A stretch of DNA of 64,000 bases from JAWKIJ01 sp041394325 (GCA_041394325.1 JAWKIJ010000001.1:992001-1056000), one strand, 5' to 3'; positions 1-9,883 are shown, numbered from the stretch's first letter. The notes: generated by a model from the letters alone, not told the origin. Translations and numbers: made by a program.

Positions 1-1010
1 TCGACCCGGTCTTCCTGGGAGAACGGATCGTCGAGGCCGTCGGTCGCCGAGCCGTCGTCCCGCTCGGAGGCCGGCACACCGGGTTTCGGCTGGTGCACGG
101 CGAGAACGACCGCCTGCCGGGTCTGGTCGTCGATCGATACGACGACACCCTGGTGGCCAAGGTCTATACCGCAGCATGGATTCCCCGTCTCGGGGACCTT
201 GCCGCCGCGCTCACCTCGACGGCCGCTCGTGCCGGGTGGGCGGACGTGGTCGGCCCGGCACGACGGGGGGTGCTGCGTTACAGCCGCGACGTCGCGATGG
301 ATCTTGGCGGTCGCGGGGTCGAGGACCCGGGAGCGTGGTGGTTCGGACCACCGGCCGAGAGCCCGGTGCGGTTCGTGGAGAACGGCCTGGCCATGACGGC
401 CGAGGTGCTCGAGGGACAGAAGACCGGCTACTTCCTGGACCAGCGGGACAATCGGACGCGGGTCGGCGCGATGTGCAGGGGTGCGGAGGTGCTGGACGTG
501 TTCTCTTGCAGCGGGGGGTTCTCCGTGAACGCCGCCGCCGGAGGAGCCCACTCGGTACTGTCGGTCGATCGCAGTGCCGCCGCACTTGGTGCCGCAACTT
601 CGCATTTCGTGCTCAACAGCGACCTCGCGGACGTGGCGCGATGTCGGCATCGCGTACGCGTGGGCGACGCGTTCGACGTGATGGCCGATCTCGCGCGCCG
701 AGGGGAGTGCTTCGACGTGGTGGTGGTGGACCCACCCTCCTTCGCGCACCGTGCCCGTGATCGCGAGGGTGCGCTCCGTGCGTATCGGCGTCTCGCGGCG
801 ATGGGCTCGGCACTGGTCCGGCCGGGCGGTTCCTACGTCCAGTCGTCGTGCTCGAGTCGGGTCGAGCCGACGGCGTTGCGCGATGTGGTGTTACAGGCCG
901 TCGCTACGCGGCGACCGCGGCTGAGGTGGGAGAGCGGCCATGGTGTGGACCACCCCATCGGGTTCCGCGAGGGTGCCTACCTGTCGACGGTGTGCGTCGA
1001 CCTCGGATAG
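1..1010 (+). CDS. RlmI-like 23S rRNA (cytosine-C5) methyltransferase, 5' end missing
   Basis: The reading frame is open from base 3, so the gene begins outside the window; a GTG at 93 lies inside the protein and is not the start. The visible part has the RlmI family entry pattern (FRLVHGENDRLPGLVVDRY), an EGQKTGYFLDQRDNR segment, the SAM-binding loop DVFSCSGGFS and the VDPPSFA motif, ending with a QSSCSS segment carrying a candidate catalytic cysteine. The N-terminal PUA domain is mostly cut off. Family members methylate a cytosine of 23S rRNA (C1962 in E. coli) using S-adenosylmethionine. About 335 residues remain against roughly 390 in the family. The exact target base is inferred from homology only. 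Confidence 0.85.
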   Translation, partial: DPVFLGERIVEAVGRRAVVPLGGRHTGFRLVHGENDRLPGLVVDRYDDTLVAKVYTAAWIPRLGDLAAALTSTAARAGWADVVGPARRGVLRYSRDVAMDLGGRGVEDPGAWWFGPPAESPVRFVENGLAMTAEVLEGQKTGYFLDQRDNRTRVGAMCRGAEVLDVFSCSGGFSVNAAAGGAHSVLSVDRSAAALGAATSHFVLNSDLADVARCRHRVRVGDAFDVMADLARRGECFDVVVVDPPSFAHRARDREGALRAYRRLAAMGSALVRPGGSYVQSSCSSRVEPTALRDVVLQAVATRRPRLRWESGHGVDHPIGFREGAYLSTVCVDLG

Positions 1011-1179
1011 GGCGACGGACGCCTGCGGCGAACACCCCGGGCGCCCGACCGTCGGCTTCGACACCGCTACCGCGGCACTGGACGACCCCAGGTCGGACCC
1101 ACAGGAGTCCGCAAGAGCGAAACAGCCCGAACCCTGAAGCAGGCTCGGACTGTCCTGGATGACTCGCGACATCACAGAG

Positions 1180-1263
<84 letters not shown>

Positions 1264-1394
1264 AGAGTGTGCCCGACGAGGTTAGCGGAGTGGATCCGGT
1301 TCGTTGAGCGGGTCGCTCCGCCGGATCGGGAACGACGGCATCGGGGCAGCGGTGGGGGCTGCCCACTGAGCCGGAGGCGGCGCCATGCGACCGG

Positions 1395-1400
1395 TAGCGT
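1395..1400 (+). promoter_or_regulatory. candidate -10 box of a leaderless promoter (fhaA)
   Basis: TAGCGT fits TANNNT and ends 8 bases before the GTG at 1409, where no Shine-Dalgarno sequence is visible. It belongs to a recurring pattern in this window. No clear -35 element is seen. Confidence 0.4.
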
Positions 1401-1408
1401 ACGGCCCC

Positions 1409-2065
1409 GTGGGAATCGCGGACTTCGAGCGACACCTCGAGCGCGGCGTCGAGGGCGTGTTCACGTGTGTTCCGAAGCTCGGTCAAACCGGTCGAGCTCG
1501 GTCACAAGCTCGTGCGGGAGATGGACGGGACGCGCACGGTCGGCGCCGATGGGGCGACGTTGGTCCGCAACGTCTTCGTGATCACGCTGTCACCCGCCGA
1601 TGCCGAGCAGTACGAGGGCATTCGGGAAAGACTTCAAGCCGATCTCGCCGACGCCCTCAAGGCACATGCGGCCGTGGAGGGATATCGCCTCGCCGGGGCG
1701 CTCCACGTCGAGCTCGACGTGGACTCCGCGTTGAGGGCGGGATCGGTGGGCGTCGTGTCGTCGCGCTTCGATGCAGCGCAGACTCCGACGGCCGTTTTGA
1801 GACTTCCCGACGACTCTGTGCTGGTGCTGGACGAACGCGCGTCCTGCGAATCGGCCGGAGCGAGGACAGCGACCTGATCGTCGAGGACGCCAAGGCGTCG
1901 CGCCGTCACGCCGAGATTCGACCCGACGCCGATGGCTTCGTGCTCGTGGACCTCGCCTCCACCAACGGCACCTCGGTCAACGGACGACTCATCACGACCC
2001 GGCGGCTCGTGGCCGGTGACGACATCGCGCTGGGCCAGACCCACATACGTTTCGAACAGGGGTAG
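1409..2065 (+). CDS. fhaA: FhaA-like protein (DUF3662 plus FHA domain), sequence contains two frameshifts
   Basis: The gene opens with GIADFERHLERGVEGVF, the usual N-terminus of actinobacterial FhaA. Its middle part (VFRSSVKPVELGHKLVREMD onward) lies in another frame from about 1465 to 1838, and the C-terminal FHA domain (RIGRSEDSD, SRRHAEI, STNGTSVNG) returns to the first frame. Near 1463-1467 two bases appear to be missing and near 1833-1841 one base, so the outer frames agree. FHA domains bind phosphothreonine; FhaA in mycobacteria links Ser/Thr kinases to peptidoglycan synthesis. GTG 1409 is chosen as start because of the TAGCGT box; ATG 1385 is the alternative. It heads the operon with fhaB, pstP, rodA and pbpA. 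A consensus error is more likely than true loss. Confidence 0.75.
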   Translation: MGIADFERHLERGVEGVFTCVPKLGQTGRARSQARAGDGRDAHGRRRWGDVGPQRLRDHAVTRRCRAVRGHSGKTSSRSRRRPQGTCGRGGISPRRGAPRRARRGLRVEGGIGGRRVVALRCSADSDGRFETSRRLCAGAGRTRVLRIGRSEDSDLIVEDAKASRRHAEIRPDADGFVLVDLASTNGTSVNGRLITTRRLVAGDDIALGQTHIRFEQG

Positions 2066-2553
2066 TGGTGCCGGAGGAACTGCTCACCGTCCTGAAGTTC
2101 TGCCTCATCGCAGTGCTGTACCTCTTCCTCTTCCGCGTCGTGAAGGTGGTGTGGGCCCAGGTCTCCCGATCCGAACCGGTGTTGGTTCCCCAGGCTTCGA
2201 CCGATGTGTCCGCGGGCGAACACGCCCGATCCGAATCCCCGGGCAGATCTCCCCGTGATGGCGGCCCATCCGCGCTGGTGGCCGTCGACCCGCCGTCGCT
2301 CGTCGGGATCACCTACCCCCTCCGCGGTCCGCTGACCTTCGGTCGCGGCCCCGACGCCACGGTCATGTTGGACGACCCGTTTCTCTCCCACCTCCACCTG
2401 GAGGTGGCCCGGGATCGGCGCGGCCGCTGGACCGTACAGGACCTCGGATCCACCAACGGGACCACCGTCAACGACGAACGCCTCACTCGTCATCGCGTGT
2501 TGAAGGTCGGGGACAGGATCGTCCTCAGCAGCATCGTGCTGGAGGTGCACTGA
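2065..2553 (+). CDS. fhaB: FhaB-like membrane-anchored FHA protein
   Basis: This 162-residue protein starts with a hydrophobic helix (about residues 8-25, LKFCLIAVLYLFLFRVV), has a polar linker, and ends in one FHA domain with GRGPDA, LSHLHLEV and LGSTNGT motifs. FHA domains recognise phosphothreonine peptides. The start GTG shares a base with the fhaA stop (GTG at 2068 is equally possible), and its stop overlaps the phosphatase start, so translation is probably coupled. In mycobacteria the equivalent FhaB (FipA) is a kinase substrate working at the division site. The role here is inferred from identical gene order. Confidence 0.85.
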   Translation: MVPEELLTVLKFCLIAVLYLFLFRVVKVVWAQVSRSEPVLVPQASTDVSAGEHARSESPGRSPRDGGPSALVAVDPPSLVGITYPLRGPLTFGRGPDATVMLDDPFLSHLHLEVARDRRGRWTVQDLGSTNGTTVNDERLTRHRVLKVGDRIVLSSIVLEVH

Positions 2554-3782
2554 TGCGGCTGACTGCAGGTGCAGCCACCGACGTCGGTCGGCACCGTTCC
2601 GACAACCAGGACGGCCACCTCGTCACCGACGGTGTCTACGCGGTCGCAGACGGGATGGGGGGTCACAGGGGCGGGCAGGTCGCGTCGGCCCGTGCGCTCG
2701 AGGCGTTCGGCGCGTCGGCGTCGGTCGATTCGACCCCGGAGGGACTCGCCGTCGCCGCGATCGTGGCCAACGCCGACGTGTTCGAGCACGCGATCGACAA
2801 CCCCGAGTTGGAGGGGATGGGAACCACCCTCTGCGCGGTCGCCCGAGCGGACGACCGGACGATGGCCGCCGTCAACGTCGGCGACTCGCGCATCTACTTG
2901 CTCCGCTCCGGCGACCTGTACCAGGTGTCGATCGACCATTCCTTCGTGGAGACGCTCGTCCGCGAGGGCCGGCTCACCCGTGAGCAAGCCGACGTGCATC
3001 CCCAACGCAACGTGATCACCCGGGCTCTGGGCGTGGAGTCCGAGGTCGAGCCCGACGTCTGGGAGATCCCCGTCACCGGGGGCGACCGCTTCATCCTGTG
3101 TAGTGACGGCCTGTTCAACGAGATCGACGAGGAGACCATCCGTTCGATCTCGGTCGCGTCCCCCGACCCCTCCGTCGCGGCCGCGGCACTGGTCGACGCG
3201 GCCAACGAACGTGGGGGCCGGGACAACATCACCTGTGTCGTCCTCGACGTGGCCGACGTCGTGGACCCGAGCGTGGACGAGTTGGATACCGCGGCCTTCG
3301 ACCGAAAGGCGTCGTCGCCCGAACCCGAACCCGAACCCGAACCCGAACCTGAACCCGTTCCCGAGATCGCGTGCGAGGACGAGGAGGACTCCGGTCGCGT
3401 CGGCGCCGCGTCGGTTGAACCCGCGTCGGGACGGACGCCGCCGGAACCAGAGGTGCCCTCAGCCGATGTGGAGGTCGACACGGAGGGTGCGAACCCGGCT
3501 CCATCCACTCCGAACGAGTCACCGGACGGCGTCCCGGTCGGCCGTAGGTCACCATGGCGCCGACGCGCAGTGGGGTTGCTCGTCGTCGTGACGGTTCTCG
3601 CGGTGGCGTGGGTGATCGGCTACGAGAGCGGCACGTCGACACCGGCGACGACCACGACGTCGACCACCACCTCCACGACGTCGACCACCTCGCCGACGAC
3701 CGTCGCGGTGACGGTCGAGCAAACCGAGGCGCCGGCGCAACCACCCACGACGGCCGGTGGAGCACCCACCCCTGGACCGTGA
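2553..3782 (+). CDS. pstP: PP2C-type Ser/Thr protein phosphatase (PstP-like)
   Basis: The catalytic PP2C domain covers about residues 5-235, with metal-binding motifs NQDG, ADGMGGH, GDSR, CSDGL and GRDNIT. A PE-repeat linker and acidic region follow, then one transmembrane helix (about residues 335-355, VGLLVVVTVLAVAWVIGY) and a short Thr/Ser-rich and Pro-rich extracellular tail. The enzyme should remove phosphate from substrates of the Ser/Thr kinase encoded downstream. It has 409 residues and sits in the fhaA-fhaB-pstP-rodA-pbpA-pknB operon. The stop codon overlaps the rodA GTG by three bases. Confidence 0.93.
   Translation: MRLTAGAATDVGRHRSDNQDGHLVTDGVYAVADGMGGHRGGQVASARALEAFGASASVDSTPEGLAVAAIVANADVFEHAIDNPELEGMGTTLCAVARADDRTMAAVNVGDSRIYLLRSGDLYQVSIDHSFVETLVREGRLTREQADVHPQRNVITRALGVESEVEPDVWEIPVTGGDRFILCSDGLFNEIDEETIRSISVASPDPSVAAAALVDAANERGGRDNITCVVLDVADVVDPSVDELDTAAFDRKASSPEPEPEPEPEPEPVPEIACEDEEDSGRVGAASVEPASGRTPPEPEVPSADVEVDTEGANPAPSTPNESPDGVPVGRRSPWRRRAVGLLVVVTVLAVAWVIGYESGTSTPATTTTSTTTSTTSTTSPTTVAVTVEQTEAPAQPPTTAGGAPTPGP
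3318..3353 (+). repeat. hexanucleotide repeat (CCCGAA) encoding Pro-Glu repeats
   Basis: Five exact copies of CCCGAA are followed by one CCTGAA copy, in frame within pstP. They encode the PEPEPE linker between the phosphatase domain and the membrane helix. A six-base unit can change length without breaking the frame. Confidence 0.9.
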
Positions 3783-5107
3783 TCCTCAACCCGGTTCGCG
3801 ACCCCCTACATCGTCGGCGAACCGAGCTCGTCCTGCTGGCGCTGTGCGCAGCGCTCATCGCCGGGGGGTTCGTCCTCGTCGGGCTCGGCTCCAACAAGGC
3901 CGTTCCACCCAATATCGTTCCCGTCGCCGTCGCGGTATTCGTCCTGTTCATCGTGGCCCATCTCGGTGTACGGCGCCTCGCACCGCGAGCCGACCCGGTG
4001 ATCGTGCCGCTCGCCGTGCAGCTCAACGGCATCGGATACGTCGTCATCGCAAGGCTCAACCCGCATCTGGCGCGGCAGCAGGCGATCTGGACCTTCATCG
4101 GAATCGTCGGCTTCGTCGTCACGCTGATCGTCGTCCGCAACGTCGCGACCCTCGCACGCCTGCGCTTCACCATCGGACTCGTCGGTGTCGCCCTGTTGGT
4201 CCTTCCCTTGGTCCCGGGCCTCGGCGTCCGCATCAACGGCGCACGGATCTGGGTGTCGTTCGCCGGGAAGGTCAACTTCCAGCCGGGCGAGTTCGCAAAG
4301 GTGGCACTCGCGATCTTCTTCGCGGCCTACCTCGTGGAGAACCGGACGCTGCTGCGCACCGGCACGTTCAAGGTCGGTCCGTTCATGGTGCCCGAGCCGC
4401 GGCTCCTCTCCCCGGTGCTCGTGGCCTGGGGCTTCTCATTGATCGTGATGATGTTCCAACGGGACCTCGGCTCGGCACTCATGTTCTTCATGCTGTTCCT
4501 CACGGTCTTGTGGATCGCCACCGAGCGGTTCTCGTACCTCGCGATCGGCTCGGTGCTGTTCGCCGGCGGTGCGTACTTCAGCTACGCGATGTTCGGCCAC
4601 GTCAGAACCAGGGTCGAGATGTGGCTCGACCCATGGCGCGACGCGCAAGGCCACGGTTACCAGATCGTCCAAGCGACCTATGCACTGGCGTGGGGTGGCG
4701 TCGGCGGCACCGGACTGGGCCTCGGGCTACCGAACCGGGTTCCGGTCGCCGCGAGCGACTTCATCTTCGCGATCATCGGCGAGGAACTCGGGCTCGCCGG
4801 AACCGTTGCCGTCGTGGCGATGTTCGCGCTGCTCGTCGGCTGCGGATTGCGGGTCGCGGTCACCAGTACCGACGGGTTCACCAAGTTGCTCGCCGTCGGT
4901 CTCACGACTCTGCTGGGAGTCCAGTCCTTCCTGATCATGGGGGGCGTCACCCGACTGCTGCCCCTGACGGGGCTCACCCTGCCGTTCGTCTCCTACGGCG
5001 GATCCTCGCTCGTGTCGAACTGGATCATCGTCGCGCTGCTGGTGCGGATGTCGGACAGTGTCGCCGAGCGGCGCGCCGGCGACCCTGCGAGCGGGGAGAC
5101 CCGATGA
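3779..5107 (+). CDS. rodA: RodA/FtsW-family (SEDS) peptidoglycan glycosyltransferase
   Basis: This multi-pass membrane protein (about 442 residues, some 10 helices) carries the SEDS signatures: NGARIW, FQPGEFAK, QRDLGSAL, DPWRDAQGHGYQ, DFIFAIIGEELG and the C-terminal LPFVSYGGSS. SEDS proteins polymerise lipid II into glycan strands with a partner class B PBP, here encoded immediately downstream. The start is GTG 3779, overlapping the pstP stop; the longer open frame upstream only shadows pstP. Operon position next to pbpA and the PASTA kinase favours RodA over FtsW, but sequence alone does not fully separate them. Confidence 0.92.
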   Translation: MILNPVRDPLHRRRTELVLLALCAALIAGGFVLVGLGSNKAVPPNIVPVAVAVFVLFIVAHLGVRRLAPRADPVIVPLAVQLNGIGYVVIARLNPHLARQQAIWTFIGIVGFVVTLIVVRNVATLARLRFTIGLVGVALLVLPLVPGLGVRINGARIWVSFAGKVNFQPGEFAKVALAIFFAAYLVENRTLLRTGTFKVGPFMVPEPRLLSPVLVAWGFSLIVMMFQRDLGSALMFFMLFLTVLWIATERFSYLAIGSVLFAGGAYFSYAMFGHVRTRVEMWLDPWRDAQGHGYQIVQATYALAWGGVGGTGLGLGLPNRVPVAASDFIFAIIGEELGLAGTVAVVAMFALLVGCGLRVAVTSTDGFTKLLAVGLTTLLGVQSFLIMGGVTRLLPLTGLTLPFVSYGGSSLVSNWIIVALLVRMSDSVAERRAGDPASGETR

Positions 5108-6618
5108 ACAGCAGGATCCGTCGCCTCGCCATCGTGCTGCTGTTGTGTTACGGCGCGCTCGTCGGTCGCCTGACGCTCACCCAGGTGGTCCAGGCGCCCG
5201 CACTCGACGACTCGCCGGCGAACGGCCGCAAGCTCGCTCAGGAGTTCGCGAAGCCACGCGGCGAGATCGTGACGGCGGACGGAACGGTCGTCGCCAGCTC
5301 CACGAAGGTCGGGATGACCCGCTATCAGCGGCACTATCCGACCGACGACCTCTTCGCCCACGTCGTCGGCTCTTATTCACCGTTGTTCGGCTCCGACGGG
5401 GTGGAGCGCTCCTACGGCGACCAGCTCAGCGGCAACACCAACGACTTCCGGTTCGACGGCTTCTTCGAGCGCGGGGACGAGTCGCCCAACGTCGGCACCG
5501 TGCACCTCACCCTTCGGGACCGCGTGCAGGAGGAGGCGCGTGCGGCGTTGGGCACCCGAAAGGGATCGGTGGTGGCGATCGACCCGCGTGACGGCGCGGT
5601 GCTCGCCATGTGGTCCTATCCCTCCTACAACCCGAACCTGACCGCCGATCTCAATTCCGATGCCGCGAAGAAGTTCAAGGAGGCGTACGACCGGAGCCCC
5701 GACAAACCCCGGCTGGCGAAGGCGTTCCGCGACCGGTTCTTTCCCGGATCGACCTTCAAGGTGGTCACCGCGGCCGCCGGCCTCGAGTCGGGCAGGGTCA
5801 CCGACGATGATCCGTCGTATCCACCCACCCGTCAGTACACCCCCCCACTGACCTCGAGACCAATCCGAAACTTCGACGGGGAGAGTTGCGGCGGTGCGCT
5901 TCCCGAGTTGTTGCGCGTGTCGTGCAACGTCGGGTTCTCCCGCATGGGGGCGGAACTGCTCGGTCCGGAGATCATGACCGACACTGCCGAGCAGTTCGGG
6001 TTCAACGACGTTCCGCCCCTCGATGTTCCGGGCGCGGTCCCGTCGGTGTTTCCCACGGACTGGGGAAGGCGGTTGAGTGGACCGCGGACCCCCGGTGGTG
6101 CCGACGTCTACGAACGAACTCCCTTGCTCGCGCAGGCGGCGATCGGCCAGAACGACGTGTCCGCGACCCCGCTGCAGATGGCATTGGTGGCGGGCGCTGT
6201 CGGTACCGACGGACGGATCCTGGCGCCACACGTCGTGGATTCGGTCACCAACCGTCGCGGGCGGAACGTCATGACGTACGAGCCGAAGGTGTGGCGCACC
6301 CCGCTCACCGGTGCCAGCGTCGCCACGCTCCACGACGACATGGTCGGGGTCGTCACCGGTGGGACGGCATCGAGGATGGCCCTCAGCGGTGTCGTGGTGG
6401 GTGGTAAGACCGGCACCGCGCAGCTCGGGACGACCCCTCCGCGTTCGCACGCGTGGGTCATCGGGTTCGCCGGTCCACCGGGCGCTCCGGCCGAGGTGGC
6501 CGTGGCCGTGTTGGTGGAGGGCCAGCAAGGGGCGAGCGAGCAGACGGGCGGTCGTGTCGCGGCGCCGATCGCCAAGAGGGTGATCGAGGCGGCACTGGCC
6601 GTGCAGGCGGGTGGGTGA
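5104..6618 (+). CDS. pbpA: class B penicillin-binding protein (PbpA), peptidoglycan transpeptidase
   Basis: An N-terminal membrane helix (about residues 7-25) precedes the PBP dimerisation region (KPRGEIVTADG) and the transpeptidase domain. The active-site motifs are GSTFK (nucleophilic Ser), SCN (SxN type) and GGKTGTAQ (KTG). The protein has 504 residues. It cross-links stem peptides outside the membrane and is the expected partner of the SEDS protein encoded just upstream. ATG 5104 overlaps the rodA stop as ATGA. No PASTA domain is present in this PBP. Confidence 0.94.
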   Translation: MNSRIRRLAIVLLLCYGALVGRLTLTQVVQAPALDDSPANGRKLAQEFAKPRGEIVTADGTVVASSTKVGMTRYQRHYPTDDLFAHVVGSYSPLFGSDGVERSYGDQLSGNTNDFRFDGFFERGDESPNVGTVHLTLRDRVQEEARAALGTRKGSVVAIDPRDGAVLAMWSYPSYNPNLTADLNSDAAKKFKEAYDRSPDKPRLAKAFRDRFFPGSTFKVVTAAAGLESGRVTDDDPSYPPTRQYTPPLTSRPIRNFDGESCGGALPELLRVSCNVGFSRMGAELLGPEIMTDTAEQFGFNDVPPLDVPGAVPSVFPTDWGRRLSGPRTPGGADVYERTPLLAQAAIGQNDVSATPLQMALVAGAVGTDGRILAPHVVDSVTNRRGRNVMTYEPKVWRTPLTGASVATLHDDMVGVVTGGTASRMALSGVVVGGKTGTAQLGTTPPRSHAWVIGFAGPPGAPAEVAVAVLVEGQQGASEQTGGRVAAPIAKRVIEAALAVQAGG

Positions 6619-6695
6619 ACCTCCCGTGGGCTTCGGCCCCCGTTCCGACCGGACCGACGATCGACCCGTGCCGCGGGCGAGAACCCTGCCCTTAC

Positions 6696-6701
6696 TAGGC
6701 T
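6696..6701 (+). promoter_or_regulatory. candidate -10 box of a leaderless promoter (pknB)
   Basis: TAGGCT ends 9 bases before ATG 6711 and no ribosome binding site is visible. The 92-base gap after pbpA therefore seems to hold an internal promoter, which would let the kinase be transcribed separately. The same TAGGCT hexamer precedes the malic enzyme gene. Confidence 0.45.
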
Positions 6702-6710
6702 GAGCCGTTC

Positions 6711-8730
6711 ATGAGCACCGCCGAACCGCCTCCTCCCGCGCCGGCGAAATCGCCCGGCCCCGTGGTCCTGGGCGAGCGTTACGAGGTGCATCGTCGCCTC
6801 GCGAGGCGGCATGGCCGAGGTGTTCCTGGCCCGTGACCGATCTCTGGACCGGCCCGTCGCGGTCAAGATCCTCTTTCCGGAGTTCGCGACGGACCCGGCC
6901 TTCGTGGAGCGTTTCCGGCGGGAGGCGCAGGCGGCGGCGAACCTCTCTCATCCCAACATCGTCGGCGTCTACGACTGGGGCTCGGAGGCCGGCACCTACT
7001 ACATCGTGATGGAGTACGTCGACGGGCAGTCCCTCGCGGAGGTCATCCGTGATTCGGGCCCGCTCCAGCCGCGCCGTGCCGCCGAGATCGTCGACGCCGT
7101 CGCGAGCGCGTTGGGTTCGGCCCATCAACGCGGCGTGGTGCATCGTGACGTCAAGCCCGGCAACGTGCTGATCTCGACCACCGGTGTTCCCAAGGTCGCC
7201 GACTTCGGCATTGCCCGGGCGCTCACGTCACCCGACGACGACCTCACCCAGGCCGGCTCGGTGATGGGCACGGCCACCTACTTCTCGCCCGAACAGGCAC
7301 AGGGCTTCCCGGTGGACGCGCGCAGCGACCTCTACTCGCTCGGCGTCGTGCTGTACGAGTGTCTGTGCGGGCGCGCCCCCTTCGTGGGGGACTCTCCCGT
7401 CTCCATCGCGTATCAACACGTGCAGGAGTGGCCACCCCAGCCGTCGGAGTTCGTACTGGGCGTCCCCGCGAGTCTTGAGTGCATCATCTTGAAGCTCCTC
7501 GCGAAGAAGCCCGATCAGCGCTATGCGTCGGCCGAGGAACTGCGTGCCGACCTGCGCCGCTTCCTCGACGGAAAGCGCACCGTTGCCGAGGACGAACTGG
7601 GCGAACCCGTCGACGCGACCGTGGTCGCCAACCCGGCGGTCCACGCCGCACCCACGATCGTCGCGTCGGGTTCCGCGTCTCCGGGCGACGCGCCACCCGA
7701 GGTCGTCGAGGGGGCCGCCGTCACCGACGTCGACGGTGAGGAGTCTCACCGTCGATCGAACGCCGTCCTCATCGGGGTCACCGCGGTGATGGCGGCGCTC
7801 CTCGCCGGACTCGGCTACTGGCTGGTGAGCAGCCTCAACCACGAGAACGAGGCGCCGACGACGGTCGCCGTCCCGAACGTGGTCGGCCGAACGCTCGACA
7901 TCGCCCGCGAGCGGCTCGGCACCGCCGGGTTCACCGTCCGGGTCGTCGAACGTGCATCGGACCGTGCGACCGGAACGGTCACGGCGCAGGACCCGTCGGC
8001 CAACGCGCTGGTCGCGAAGGGATCGCAGGTGGTCCTCACGGTGAGCAGCGGACCGCGTCGAGTCCAGGTGCCACCTGTTCGTGATCTCACCGAGGCGGCC
8101 GCGACCGAGGCGCTCACCGAGGCCGGCCTCGTGGCCAGGATCGAGCGCGTCGCGTCCTCCGACATCCAACCCGGCCACGTCGTCGACAGTTCGCCTCCCA
8201 GTGGGACGTCGGTCGCGAAGGACTCCGAGGTGACGCTGCGGGTCTCCACCGGGGCCGAGTCGGTCACGGTCCCCGCTGTCGCGGGCAAGACCCTCGCCGA
8301 AGCGACGAGATTGCTCACCGATGCGGGTTTCAAGGTGGGGGAGTCCCCAACCCGCCAGCCGTCGGCCAACTACGCGGAGGGCCTCGTCATCAGCAGCGAC
8401 CCGGTGGGCAACGCGCCGAAGGGATCGACCGTCAATCTGACGGTGTCGAGCGGACCCGAGGAGGTGAAGGTGCCGTCGGTGAAGGGAATGACCGAAGCGG
8501 ATGCCCGAGCCGCCCTCACCGACAAGGGCTTCGTGGTGGAGACCGACACGAAGGCCCTCGGAGCGGGTGATCCCAACGACGGGCGGGTCGTGCAGGTCGT
8601 CCCCTCGTCCGGAGCGTTGGCGAATCCCGGATCCGTCGTCAAGATCACCGTCGGTGCCGCGTCGCCCTCACCGACCACCGGCCCGTCCTCCAGCACGACC
8701 TCCGCGCCCACCAGTACCACGGGGCCCTGA
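6711..8730 (+). CDS. pknB: PknB-like Ser/Thr protein kinase with four PASTA domains (frameshift near 6805)
   Basis: The kinase domain shows GERYEVHRRLA, then GGMAEVFLARD in another frame, VAVKIL (ATP-binding Lys), HRDVKPGNVL (catalytic loop), ADFGIA and GTATYFSPEQ. A single membrane helix (VLIGVTAVMAALLAGLGYWL) leads to four extracellular PASTA repeats beginning VPNVVG, VPPVRD, VPAVAG and VPSVKG, then a Ser/Thr-rich tail. PASTA domains sense muropeptides or lipid II in related kinases. The glycine loop is broken at 6804-6807, where removing one base or adding two restores the consensus LARGGMAEV. All other motifs are intact, so an active kinase is likely. This is the only kinase of the cluster; mycobacteria have PknA as well. 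Confidence 0.88.
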
Positions 8731-8734
8731 CGCA

Positions 8735-9883
8735 ATGGCCGATCCTGGTTCGGCCGAGCACCGCGCCGCCGACACGGCGCGTGGAGGCGGACGTGACCAC
8801 CCCGCGCCCGCGGCATCCCCGGCGAACGCCTTCCGAGGGAGGCGGCGACTTCCCGGCCACACCGGCACGACCCCGGTCGGCATCGTGTTGGTGGTGTTGA
8901 TGCTCGCGACGTTTCTGTTCGCGTTCTCCCCCACGTTGAGTCCCTCGGACCTGCTCGCCGGCAGGTTCATGGCGGTGTCGACGCCCTCGCTGATCGGGCT
9001 CAGTCAGGACAACGCACTCGTCGAGCTCGAACGCAGCCGGCTTCGGGGCGAGGTCCGTTTCGTCCATTCGTCACAGGTGCTCCGGGGCGCGGTGGTGGCA
9101 CAGCGGCCGAGTGCAGGCGCCTCCGTCGACCGTGGCACCGCCGTCGTCCTCCAGGTCAGCCTCGGGCCGGGGTACGTGACCGTACCCACCCTGGTGGGAA
9201 CGAAGCGCACCGACGGTCTGCGCGCCCTCGATCGTCTCGGTCTGGAGGTGAACGAGAAACGGGTCAGCGACGAGGACATTCCCGCCGGGCAGATCATGTC
9301 GCAGAAGCCGGCCGCGGGCACGGTCGTCGAGCGTTCGTCGCGGGTGGCGATCGTGGTCTCCACAGGACCCCGCACCCGCGCCGTGCCGTTGTTGGCCGGC
9401 GTCACGATCGAGGGTGCGGCATTCATGTTGGGTCGTGCCGGCTTCACCCTCGACAAGGTGTCCTTCGTCGATTCCGCCACCGTCCGACGCGGTGACGTCG
9501 TGGGATCCGACCCACCGGCGGGTTCGGTGCTCCCACGCGATGCGCCGGTGGCGGTTGCCGTCTCGTCGGGGCCGCCTCCGGTTGCGGTCCCCGCTCTGAC
9601 GGACATGAAACAGGAGGCCGCCGTCGCGGCGTTGTCGAGGCTGGGCCTGAACGCCGGCCTCATCACCCAGGCCACTGCCACCCGTGATCCCGCGGATGAC
9701 ACCGTCCTCAACCAGTATCCCGCCGCGGGCACCCAACTTCGCGCCGGTGACGTCGTGACGATCACGGTGCGCCGTGCTCTGCCGACGCCGAACGTCGGTC
9801 CCGCGCCCTCCCTGCCACCCGTCACGGCGGCGACCACTACCCAACCGCCGCCGACGACTCCGCCGGTCCCGGGTGGCGCCTGA
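8735..9883 (+). CDS. kinase-less membrane protein with four PASTA domains (first of two)
   Basis: This 382-residue protein has a charged cytoplasmic N-terminus (about 45 residues), one membrane helix (VGIVLVVLMLATFLFAFSP) and four PASTA repeats. The repeats start near VSTPSLIGL, VPTLVGT, VPLLAGV and VPALTDM, each closed by a GDVV or SGP type segment. The C-terminus is Pro/Thr-rich. No kinase or penicillin-binding domain is present. It follows the kinase stop by four bases, and its stop overlaps the next gene. I infer an extracellular peptidoglycan-sensing or scaffolding partner of the kinase; an independent wall-binding role is also possible. Confidence 0.85.
   Translation: MADPGSAEHRAADTARGGGRDHPAPAASPANAFRGRRRLPGHTGTTPVGIVLVVLMLATFLFAFSPTLSPSDLLAGRFMAVSTPSLIGLSQDNALVELERSRLRGEVRFVHSSQVLRGAVVAQRPSAGASVDRGTAVVLQVSLGPGYVTVPTLVGTKRTDGLRALDRLGLEVNEKRVSDEDIPAGQIMSQKPAAGTVVERSSRVAIVVSTGPRTRAVPLLAGVTIEGAAFMLGRAGFTLDKVSFVDSATVRRGDVVGSDPPAGSVLPRDAPVAVAVSSGPPPVAVPALTDMKQEAAVAALSRLGLNAGLITQATATRDPADDTVLNQYPAAGTQLRAGDVVTITVRRALPTPNVGPAPSLPPVTAATTTQPPPTTPPVPGGA

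Noticed and set aside
3229..4275. Antisense frame over pstP and rodA
   Set aside because: Arg/Thr/Ser-rich composition and no family motifs; both sense genes are clear.
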